A stretch of DNA of 14,953 nucleotides from the NCBI GenBank assembly GCA_910584595.1, contig CAJUBQ010000107.1, positions 1 through 14,953 on the forward strand, written 5' to 3'. Below the pieces are notes generated by a model. The model saw only the letters and a list, made by a program, of their open reading frames with translations. It did not search any database and was not told the origin of the DNA. The position numbers and the translations under genes were made by a program. This stretch comes from an uncultured Eubacterium sp. (GTDB taxonomy: Bacteria; Bacillota; Clostridia; Lachnospirales; Lachnospiraceae). Positions 1-5,471 of this stretch are shown here, in pieces (position 1 is the first letter of the stretch; every line of letters starts with the position of its first letter).

Positions 1-2
1 GT

Positions 3-80
3 TTTACGACAACAGATGAGGCTGAATCTGTGGCAGCTCATGAAGTTATTAACAAGAAATGCGGCAATGGGGGAGTTTGA
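3..80 (+). CDS. C-terminal fragment of an unidentified protein (5' end outside window)
   Basis: An open frame enters from the left edge and ends at the TGA at 78-80. It supplies 25 residues with an ordinary soluble-protein composition (start FTTTDEAESV, end KKCGNGGV). The frame beginning at base 1 is also open, to a TAA near 100, so the choice of frame is uncertain. It points towards the minus-strand gene ending at 96, which would make the two convergent with almost no spacer. No function can be assigned. Confidence 0.3.
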   Translation, partial: FTTTDEAESVAAHEVINKKCGNGGV

Positions 81-95
81 ATGGCAAACTGGAAT

Positions 96-374
96 TTAAT
101 TATTTTGTCTGTTTATAAAATCATCCACATTTTCTGTTCGTATTTCAATATATGCTTTATCATCTAAAAACTCATGGTCGTATGGTTTCAAAACCAGCCG
201 GATATATAGGGGAGCGGCCTGTAGATCTCCGCCGCCAATCACAAGGCAATATTTTTCGTCTATTTCGTAGAAGTAGATATATAGTCCCGAACCGATGTCT
301 GTATGGCGATATGGTTCAAAATCACTCCATGACAGTGCATCACCTTTTTTTTGCCAGCCATTTAACCTTTTCAA
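96..374 (-). CDS. Hypothetical 92-residue protein, probably the frameshifted C-terminal part of a longer one
   Basis: The reading frame begins with TTG (374-372), preceded nine bases upstream by GGGAGG, and ends with TAA. It starts 27 bases after the lipoprotein stop, so the two genes look like one minus-strand unit. The product is soluble, with a central patch (GSGLYIYFYEID, then CLVIGGGD) typical of a small beta-rich domain that I recall from clostridial hypothetical proteins. The bases just before the TTG, read in another frame, give EPQWEDLTIEK, which joins smoothly to LNGWQKKGD if one G is removed near 368. The gene may therefore be a 3' remnant rather than a complete gene. No signal peptide or membrane segment is visible. 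Confidence 0.5.
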   Translation of the reverse strand: MKRLNGWQKKGDALSWSDFEPYRHTDIGSGLYIYFYEIDEKYCLVIGGGDLQAAPLYIRLVLKPYDHEFLDDKAYIEIRTENVDDFINRQNN

Positions 375-401
375 TGGTCAGATCCTCCCATTGAGGTTCT
401 G

Positions 402-806
402 TTATGGGGGATTAGATGGATTGGAAACCGAATACCAGTTTCCATCCATCAAAAGATAGCATCTGTCTGGTCCGTTGATGACGTAAGAAAAGCCCGGATG
501 GTCTGCACCTGTCATATCGAAACGATATGCTTCTCCGCCATCCTCGTCGCCGGGAGAGTGCCCTTCTTTAAACTGAACCATACTGTAATTCAATCCTAAA
601 ATCCAATTCTTCAAAGTGTCCAGCTCATCACCATTTACGGTCCATTGCGACTCAGTGCCGCTGATTATGTGCGTAATCTCAACCTCTGTCACAGAATCAG
701 TAATAGAAATCAGGTTGTCAGAAGCAAAATTTGAGCCGGACGTTCCGCAGGCAGCAAACGTCAAAAGAAAACTCAGCGTTAAGAATAGAATCAGTTGTTT
801 TTTCAT
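402..806 (-). CDS. Small putative lipoprotein of unknown function
   Basis: This is a 134-residue product with a type II signal peptide: MKKQ, a hydrophobic stretch (residues 5-18) and a lipobox-like TFAAC with the lipidated cysteine at residue 20. After cleavage it would be anchored on the outer face of the membrane. The mature part contains a PGDEDGGEAY motif and ends in WYSVSNPSNPP, a pattern I recall from conserved clostridial small lipoproteins without known role. GGGGAGGGG lies about ten bases before the ATG, and a promoter with a perfect TATAAT is found about 92 bases upstream. It is followed closely by the 92-residue gene on the same strand. Confidence 0.75.
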   Translation of the reverse strand: MKKQLILFLTLSFLLTFAACGTSGSNFASDNLISITDSVTEVEITHIISGTESQWTVNGDELDTLKNWILGLNYSMVQFKEGHSPGDEDGGEAYRFDMTGADHPGFSYVINGPDRCYLLMDGNWYSVSNPSNPP

Positions 807-897
807 AACATATGACCCCTCCCCAAAAAGCGGTTACTTAATATAAACTCAAAATCATCAAGGAAATTTCTTAAACTCTCTTGATTTGCTTAAAAAG

Positions 898-926
898 ATT
901 ATACTACGAAATTTTCTATAAATAAA
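898..926 (-). promoter_or_regulatory. Probable sigma-A promoter of the lipoprotein unit
   Basis: Read on the minus strand, a perfect TATAAT (903-898) is preceded by a 17-base spacer and a weak -35 TTTATT (926-921). It leaves a leader of roughly 85 bases before the lipoprotein ATG. Confidence 0.5.
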
Positions 927-929
927 TAC

Positions 930-1042
930 ATTTTTCTACAATTTGATTTTGCATCGGGGCAAAATCAAAAAGTATAAGCAAAATCAAAAGGTATAGGGGC
1001 AAAATCAAAAAGTACAAAGGCAAAATCAGATTGTATCAAAAA
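930..1042. repeat. Inverted and direct repeat cluster resembling fused insertion-sequence ends
   Basis: TACAATTTGATTTTGC (937-952) and GCAAAATCAGATTGTA (1020-1035) form terminal inverted repeats matching at 15 of 16 positions, with flanking T-run and A-run that extend the match imperfectly. Between them the unit GCAAAATCAAAAAGTATA recurs as near-identical direct copies starting at about 959, 978 and 999, two of them preceded by GGG. Several short transposase-binding repeats at an end is the pattern of IS21-type elements, from memory. With only 99 bases between the outer repeats, this would be an element that has lost its genes. No clear target-site duplication is visible. Confidence 0.6.
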
Positions 1043-2356
1043 GAGTGTTTACATAGATGACGGTTACAGCGGTACAAATTACGACCGCCCCGCTTTCCGA
1101 CAGCTTATTGAGGACATACAGGACGGGGAAGTGTCAACGCTCATCACAAAAGACCTGTCACGGTTGGGGAGGAATTATCTTGAAACGGGTACTTATATCG
1201 AGGTATTTTTCCCTAACCATAACGTGCGGTACATTGCAATCAATGACGGGGTGGACTCCATAGACAACGCACAAATGGATATTACACCATTCCGCAACAT
1301 CATCAATGAAATGTACGCAAAGGACACGTCAAGGAAAATCAAGAGCGCACTCCACGCAAGGAAAATGCAGGGCAAGTATATGGCTACTACCGCCCCATTC
1401 GGTTATCAAAAAGACGAGAAAGACCATAACCACCTTGTCATTGATGAAGTGACCGCCCCCATTGTGGAACTGATTTTCTCAATCGCCGAGGAGGGCGTGG
1501 GGCTTCACACTATCTGTAACCGCTTGCGGAAGGAAAAGGTCATAAAGCCGAGTTTCTTTAAAAAGGAAATGTTTGAGAGGTACACTGACGAGGAAAAAAT
1601 GTATGACTGGGATACCGCCTATGTCAGCAAGATTTTACGCAATCCCGTCTATGCAGGAAACCTTACCGTAGCGGAAAGACCGACTAAGACCATGCGTTCC
1701 AAGAAAAGACAGTATATCCCGTATGCAAACGTGAAGTCATCTATGGCACGCATGAGCCGATTATCGAACAGAACCGTTGGAACACCGTACAGAAGATTTT
1801 GGACGGCAGACCGCCCGTTATTGGGGAAAGTTCAAGCGGATATGACAACATCTTCCGAGGGGTTATCAAATGCGCTGATTGTGGGAGTGCCATGCTTGCC
1901 AAAGTCGAGCAGAAAAGAAAGCGGAACAACGTACTGGACAAGACTTTCTACTGCTGTACCAAATACCGCAAGTTTGGGAAAGAGGGTTGTTCGGCACACA
2001 CCATTGAGGCGAGGACGGTTCACGAAGTTGTGCTTGCGGACATTCAGAAACACGCAGGACAGGCATTGACGGACAGGAAAGCTATGGTAACAGAGATTGC
2101 GGAGCGTCTTAATCTCCAAATGTCAGCGGACAGGGAACAGCAGAAAAAGGAATTAAGGCAATGTAAACAGCTTGTGTAGGAGATTGAAAACCTGTATGCC
2201 AAACTGTACGAGGATTTGACAAGGGAACTGCTGACCGAAAAGCGTTTTCAGATGTTGTCGACAAGGTATGACAACGAGCAGGAAGAACTGGCAGCCAAGA
2301 TAAAGGAACTTGAAAAAAGTGCCATAGCAGACGGGGCATTGGAAACCCTTGAATAA
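1038..2356 (+). pseudogene. Large serine recombinase (TnpX/Tn1549-like), truncated and frameshifted
   Basis: The frame from 1038 reads VYIDDGYSGTNYDRPAF and DLSRLGRNYLE, which are typical of the second half of the catalytic domain of large serine recombinases. The recombinase domain follows (about 1340-1660), then a zinc ribbon (CADC near 1875, YCC and EGC further on) and a coiled-coil tail. The first 50-60 residues, with the nucleophilic serine, are absent; upstream lies the repeat cluster. Near 1733 the frame shifts, so that EVIYGTHEPII is read in the next frame. A TAG at 2177-2179 interrupts the coiled coil, and the natural end is TAA at 2354-2356. Three independent lesions make this a dead integrase of a conjugative or mobilizable element. 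Confidence 0.88.
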
Positions 2357-2453
2357 TGGATATTCTCTAATTCACCTATTTCATCTATCCTACAGATGCA
2401 GGATAGATTTTGCGGACATTCAAAATAAAAAAAGAATGTGCAGGTAACAGACA

Positions 2454-2827
2454 ATGGCAAAGACGATTTTTGAGGAACTGGGCGGCAAATATGAGCGGCA
2501 AGGAGATTAACTAATACCGTGTATGGTTTTATCCGCCGAAGAAGAACAGCCGATAGGCACATGGGGACAGCGGCATCGGCATTATCTGAAGCAGTACTGC
2601 AAGGTTACATACACCAATCTTCTCACAAGCGGCGGGTTGAACACTTACCTTGCCGACATCGACAGGCAGGCACAGGAACGCCTGGAACGGCGCATAGAGG
2701 GCATGAAACAGGCACAGGGCATAACAAACAACTAAAGGAAGAAAACGCCTTAGAATGGACAGGACGGCTCCATAACATAAGGGCTTGTGAGAGAGAGATT
2801 GTGAATAAGGAAATCATATACGCATAG
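2454..2827 (+). pseudogene. tnpV: TnpV-type transposon protein, broken by a stop and a frameshift
   Basis: From ATG 2454 the frame reads MAKTIFEELGG and, after an in-frame TAA at 2508-2510 (probably a former Tyr codon), continues with PCMVLSAEEEQPIG, WGQRHRHYLKQY and YTNLLTSGGLNTYLADID. About position 2727 the frame shifts, and the C-terminus continues as QLKEENALEW and EIVNKEIIYA up to TAG 2827. These blocks match the TnpV family that follows tnpX in Tn4451-type elements, from recall. The molecular role of TnpV is not established. Both lesions together rule out a full-length product. It sits about 100 bases downstream of the recombinase remnant, the usual order for this element type. Confidence 0.82.
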
Positions 2828-2833
2828 GCAGGA

Positions 2834-2866
2834 TAGTGGCAGAGAGAAAATCTTTGCCGCTATTTC
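2834..2866 (+). terminator. Weak terminator-like hairpin after the tnpV remnant
   Basis: TAGTGGCA (2834-2841) can pair with TGCCGCTA (2855-2862), with one G-T wobble, around a 13-base loop. Only a short T-rich stretch (TTTCGTTT) follows, so termination would be inefficient. Confidence 0.3.
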
Positions 2867-2877
2867 GTTTATAGAGA

Positions 2878-2906
2878 TTGACAAATTTCCTCTCAGAAAT
2901 TATAAT
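2878..2906 (+). promoter_or_regulatory. Perfect consensus sigma-A promoter of the tetR operon
   Basis: TTGACA (2878-2883), a 17-base spacer, then TATAAT (2901-2906). Both hexamers are exact consensus. The -10 lies inside the left arm of the 19-bp inverted repeat, so a protein bound there would block RNA polymerase. Confidence 0.9.
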
Positions 2907-2942
2907 CAAGTTATATAAATAGATTATATAACTTGATTATAA
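2900..2942. promoter_or_regulatory. Perfect 19-bp inverted repeat, likely operator of the TetR-family regulator
   Basis: TTATAATCAAGTTATATAA (2900-2918) is exactly mirrored at 2924-2942, with a five-base spacer ATAGA. It spans the -10 box and the expected transcription start and ends at the Shine-Dalgarno sequence (AAGGAGGG, 2941-2948). The position immediately before a TetR-family gene fits autorepression. The 19-bp arms are long for a single TetR dimer site and could hold two dimers, or form an RNA hairpin in the 5' leader. Confidence 0.8.
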
Positions 2943-2954
2943 GGAGGGCACATA

Positions 2955-3524
2955 ATGCCAAAACAAAGAATTACAAAAGAAATGGTCGTCAATACCGCTT
3001 TTGAAATTGCGAGAAATAGAGGCATGGAACAGGTTATGGTAAAGAATATTGCAGAAAAAATAGGGTGTTCTGTACAACCTATTTATAGCTATTGTAAAAA
3101 CATGGATGGTTTACGGCAAGATGTGGTTGAACAGGTCAATCATTTTATACAGGAATATGTGGCAGCTCATATTAACAAAGATGACTTGTTTCGCAGCACA
3201 GGAAAATCGTATATTCAGTTAGCACAAGAAGAACCTCATTTATTTAGGATTTTTATTTTACACCAACGGAAAGGAATTTCTTCGTTAAATGATTTGTACC
3301 AATCGGAAGCCAATCCGCAAACTGCTGAATTTATTGCTAATGAATTGCACATTAGTGTAGCGCAGGCGAAACAGTTACATTTGAATATGCTGATTTATAC
3401 GATTGGCATTGGCGCTATCTTTTCTGTAACAACACCGGGAATTTCAACGGATGAAATATATACACAACAAGAAGTTGCTTATGAAGCGTTTTTGAAACAG
3501 GCATTAGGATATGAGGAATACTGA
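2955..3524 (+). CDS. TetR/AcrR-family transcriptional regulator
   Basis: This 189-residue protein has the TetR layout. The N-terminal helix-turn-helix covers about residues 8-52 (ITKEMVVNTAFEIARNRG, then VKNIAEKIGCSVQPIYSYC, the recognition helix), followed by an all-helical ligand and dimerization domain. The start is firm: ATG lies six bases after AAGGAGGG. The stop TGA overlaps the ATG of the next gene by one base, so the two are translationally coupled. It probably represses its own operon through the palindrome overlapping the promoter. The inducer is unknown; the downstream flavoproteins suggest a redox-active or quinone-like compound, which is inference. Codon use is more AT-rich than in the recombinase remnant upstream. 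Confidence 0.93.
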   Translation: MPKQRITKEMVVNTAFEIARNRGMEQVMVKNIAEKIGCSVQPIYSYCKNMDGLRQDVVEQVNHFIQEYVAAHINKDDLFRSTGKSYIQLAQEEPHLFRIFILHQRKGISSLNDLYQSEANPQTAEFIANELHISVAQAKQLHLNMLIYTIGIGAIFSVTTPGISTDEIYTQQEVAYEAFLKQALGYEEY

Positions 3525-3904
3525 TGAAGAAAAAGAAAATAGGAATCATACTTGTATGTGTAATACTATTTGTTTTCATAGGTGTAAAAGTCGTGTTAAA
3601 TGTTCTTGTTAATGATGTGAATAGCATTGCAGTTTTAAGTCCAAACCTCGCAAATATTTCAGACGGTATGTATGTTGGAGAACATTCTGTTACACCTGTC
3701 CGTGTTAAGGTTGAGGCGTTCGTTACTGAACATAAGATAACAGATATAAAGCTTATTGAGCATGAAAACGGATTAGGTAGCAAGGCAGAAAAAATAGTTA
3801 ATGATGTAATCAGCGAACAATCGTTAGAGGTTGATACAGTATTGGGAGCTACAGTACGTAGTAAATGTATCTTAAAAGCTGTTGAAAACGCAATAGAAAA
3901 TTAA
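3524..3904 (+). CDS. Membrane-anchored FMN-binding domain protein
   Basis: This 126-residue protein begins with a basic start (MKKKK) and one hydrophobic segment (residues 6-29), acting as an uncleaved anchor or signal peptide. An FMN_bind domain occupies about residues 45-125. The segment DTVLGAT (104-110) resembles the covalent flavinylation motif of RnfG/NqrC-type domains, with Thr110 the expected attachment residue. The usual Ser/Thr three positions before that Thr is Leu107, so covalent attachment is plausible rather than certain. The family shuttles electrons through FMN on the outside of the membrane. It overlaps tetR by one base (TGATG) and is followed after 18 bases by the flavodoxin gene, so the two flavoproteins probably work together. 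Confidence 0.85.
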   Translation: MKKKKIGIILVCVILFVFIGVKVVLNVLVNDVNSIAVLSPNLANISDGMYVGEHSVTPVRVKVEAFVTEHKITDIKLIEHENGLGSKAEKIVNDVISEQSLEVDTVLGATVRSKCILKAVENAIEN

Positions 3905-3922
3905 AGAGGGAGATTTAAGCAG

Positions 3923-4444
3923 ATGAAAACAATCGTAATTTACAATTCACAAACAGGGTTTACAAAGCGTTATGCAGAATGGATAGCGGAAGCAACAAAG
4001 GCTGATTGCCTTGAATTGTCAGCCGCAAAAAAGAAAGATTTGACTACATATGAAGCAATTATTTTTGGAGGTTGGGCTTGTGCAGGCAGTATTAGTAAAA
4101 TTAGTTGGTTTAAGGGAAATATAGATAAATGGGCAGATAAGAAGCTGATTGCATTTTGTGTTGGAGGAAGTCCAATAGACAATCCGGAAATTGAGCAGAC
4201 TCTCAAACAAATTTTTAATGAATCAGCATCGGAAAAAGTGAGTGTATTTTATTGCCCAGGCGGATTTAATTATGACAAAATGTCTGCTTCGTCAAAGCTT
4301 ATGATGAAAATGTTTATAAAAATGCTTAAGGCGAAAAAAGATAAAACAGAAGCGGAACAGGAAATGGTAAAAATGATTTCTCAATCGTATGATATTTCAG
4401 ATAAGAAATACATCCAACCTATTTTGGAATGTTTGAAAAGGTAA
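3923..4444 (+). CDS. Flavodoxin-domain protein
   Basis: This is a 173-residue cytoplasmic protein with the flavodoxin fold signature at the N-terminus: a first beta strand KTIVIY followed by the FMN-phosphate loop SQTGFTK (residues 9-15). The next strand AIIFGGW and a glycine-rich segment (FCVGGSP) fit the flavin-binding face. It resembles short flavodoxins related to HemG-like and menaquinone-dependent oxidoreductases rather than long-chain electron-carrier flavodoxins; that assignment is tentative. GAGGGAG lies about ten bases before ATG. It is the third gene of the tetR operon. It could pass electrons to, or keep FMN chemistry coupled with, the membrane FMN protein just upstream. No transmembrane segment is seen. 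Confidence 0.88.
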   Translation: MKTIVIYNSQTGFTKRYAEWIAEATKADCLELSAAKKKDLTTYEAIIFGGWACAGSISKISWFKGNIDKWADKKLIAFCVGGSPIDNPEIEQTLKQIFNESASEKVSVFYCPGGFNYDKMSASSKLMMKMFIKMLKAKKDKTEAEQEMVKMISQSYDISDKKYIQPILECLKR

Positions 4445-4450
4445 ATATTT

Positions 4451-4658
4451 ATGGAACTAAATAAGCAGGGAATTAAAAACAGATTGGATACGTTGCCTTG
4501 TTTGCGGCAATAAAACCCGTGACAGAATCAGAGAAGATACAATATTGAAAAATTATCCTCTTTATTGTCCGAAATGTAGACAAGAAACATTAGTTGAAGC
4601 AGAAAATTTGAAAATAATAGTCATCACAGAGCCAGACGCAGAGCCGATGAACGTGTGA
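4451..4658 (+). pseudogene. Cysteine-rich KTR-domain protein, one-base frameshift
   Basis: ATG 4451 starts MELNKQGIKN and would stop after 16 codons. One frame over, from about 4479, the sequence reads TDWIRC, CGNKTRDRIREDTILK, NYPLYCPKC and RQETLVEAENLKIIVI, up to TGA 4656-4658. Removing one A from the A5 run at 4475-4479 joins both parts into a single frame of about 68 codons. The product would be a small zinc-ribbon-like protein with CLVC and CPKC pairs. It matches the KTR-domain proteins that I recall as passengers of clostridial transposons and conjugative elements. The gene begins six bases after the flavodoxin stop and has an AAAGG ribosome site inside that gene. The frameshift could be decay, phase variation or a sequencing error. 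Confidence 0.8.
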
Positions 4659-4692
4659 AATCAAATCACAGTTTGTCGGCTCTGTTTTGTTT
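4639..4692 (+). terminator. Rho-independent terminator of the tetR-flavodoxin operon
   Basis: CAGAGCCGA (4639-4647) pairs perfectly with TCGGCTCTG (4676-4684) around a 28-base loop and is followed directly by TTTTGTTT. The left arm lies inside the end of the KTR reading frame. The loop is long, but the nine-base GC-rich stem and T-tract make a convincing operon end. Confidence 0.75.
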
Positions 4693-5372
4693 CATAAGGC
4701 TTTAAGGCAAACTACTTCCAGATGGATATGAAGATGCCTGCTATGAGAAAAAAGCTATAACAAGAAAACGGATAATAGGCAACCCTCTGGATCTCTTGAG
4801 ACGAATTCTGTTCTGCCTTTCCGGAAATAAGTCGTTGATTGATGTAAGCCACTTTGCTTTTATCAGCGGCATTGGAAAAATAAGCGATGTTGCATGACAA
4901 AGACGGATAAAAACAGCAAGGCAAAAGATGTTTATGAGCCTATGCAAAGTGGTGTGAAGATAACGGTTACGGTTGCGAAAACAAAGGTAATTTCTTTGTG
5001 GAACTTTGTGTCAGTTCAAGTTAATATTTTATACGATAAGGACATTTGTCATGTGCGCATGGGGATTTAGACAAGCAGAATGACCAGATATTTATTTTAC
5101 GGTGTACTTGTATAACCCTGAGATAAGCCATAGTGTCTCTGTGTTTAAATGTCCAGGGATTTCAGAGATGACAGGAAGAGGGACCTTATTTTCCGGCAGT
5201 CTTCCCGCCAGGCGGCGCCTCTGTTCCGGTCGCTTAGGCAATTTGTTTGGAACACATATCAGGGTTATGTTAAAATGAGGACAGTCGGTATGTTCTGTGG
5301 AGTCAAAAATGAAACGGAATCAACTATTGATTATGGAAGTGGTGAGATTATCATAAGCAGCACATAATTTAC
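4693..5372. other. Gene-poor 680-base stretch, no convincing gene
   Basis: Between the operon terminator and the PBP promoter I see only short open frames without good ribosome sites: one of 58 codons (4894-5070), one of 72 codons (5149-5367) and minus-strand frames around 4712-4947. None resembles a family I know. The stretch may be the eroded boundary between the mobile cargo on the left and the PBP locus on the right. No inverted repeat or tRNA that would mark an attachment site was found. Confidence 0.5.
4894..5070 (+). CDS. Possible 58-residue ORF of unknown function
   Basis: ATG 4894 opens a frame to TAG 5068-5070. The predicted product starts MTKTDKNSKAKDVYEP and continues with alternating hydrophobic residues (GVKITVTVAKTKVISLW) that could form beta strands. 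No Shine-Dalgarno sequence precedes it, and it overlaps the end of another open but unremarkable frame. It may be the tail of a decayed gene. Confidence 0.2.
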   Translation: MTKTDKNSKAKDVYEPMQSGVKITVTVAKTKVISLWNFVSVQVNILYDKDICHVRMGI

Positions 5373-5401
5373 TTGACTTTTAAATCTTACTAGTGTAATA
5401 T
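5373..5401 (+). promoter_or_regulatory. Promoter of the penicillin-binding protein gene
   Basis: TTGACT (5373-5378), a 17-base spacer and TAATAT (5396-5401) form a good sigma-A promoter about 60 bases before the coding region. The first BlaI box lies within the spacer and overlaps the -10, so repressor binding would exclude polymerase. Confidence 0.75.
5387..5398. promoter_or_regulatory. BlaI-type operator box 1 (TTAC-N4-GTAA)
   Basis: TTACTAGTGTAA is a dyad with four-base half-sites, placed between the -35 and -10 of the PBP promoter. The same half-sites and spacing recur at 5414-5425 and upstream of blaI at 10604-10615. All three copies share the preceding AATC. BlaI/MecI repressors are known to bind short TACA/TGTA-type dyads near the promoters they control. 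Confidence 0.8.
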
Positions 5402-5413
5402 TTAAAGAAAATC

Positions 5414-5425
5414 TTACTGGTGTAA
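5414..5425. promoter_or_regulatory. BlaI-type operator box 2 (TTAC-N4-GTAA)
   Basis: TTACTGGTGTAA starts 27 bases after the start of box 1, just past the expected transcription start. Two boxes spaced two to three helical turns apart would allow two repressor dimers to bind on roughly one face of the DNA. Confidence 0.75.
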
Positions 5426-5471
5426 GAATTAAAAACGATAGAGATAAGAAAGAGAGTAAATGGAGGTTCAT

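Noticed and set aside
959..1036. Possible CRISPR array, from short repeats with regular spacing.
   Set aside because: Units are 18-21 bases apart with no spacers, are imperfect, and include an inverted copy; there are no cas genes.
2109..2562. Minus-strand frames of 76-104 codons across the recombinase and tnpV remnants.
   Set aside because: These are antisense shadows of recognisable recombinase and TnpV coding sequence.
4712..4947. Two overlapping minus-strand frames of about 70 codons.
   Set aside because: They start with non-ATG codons without ribosome sites, overlap each other, and neither resembles a known protein.
5149..5367. Forward frame of 72 codons before the PBP promoter.
   Set aside because: No ribosome site, a strongly basic arginine-rich start unlike its neighbours, and no recognisable motif.
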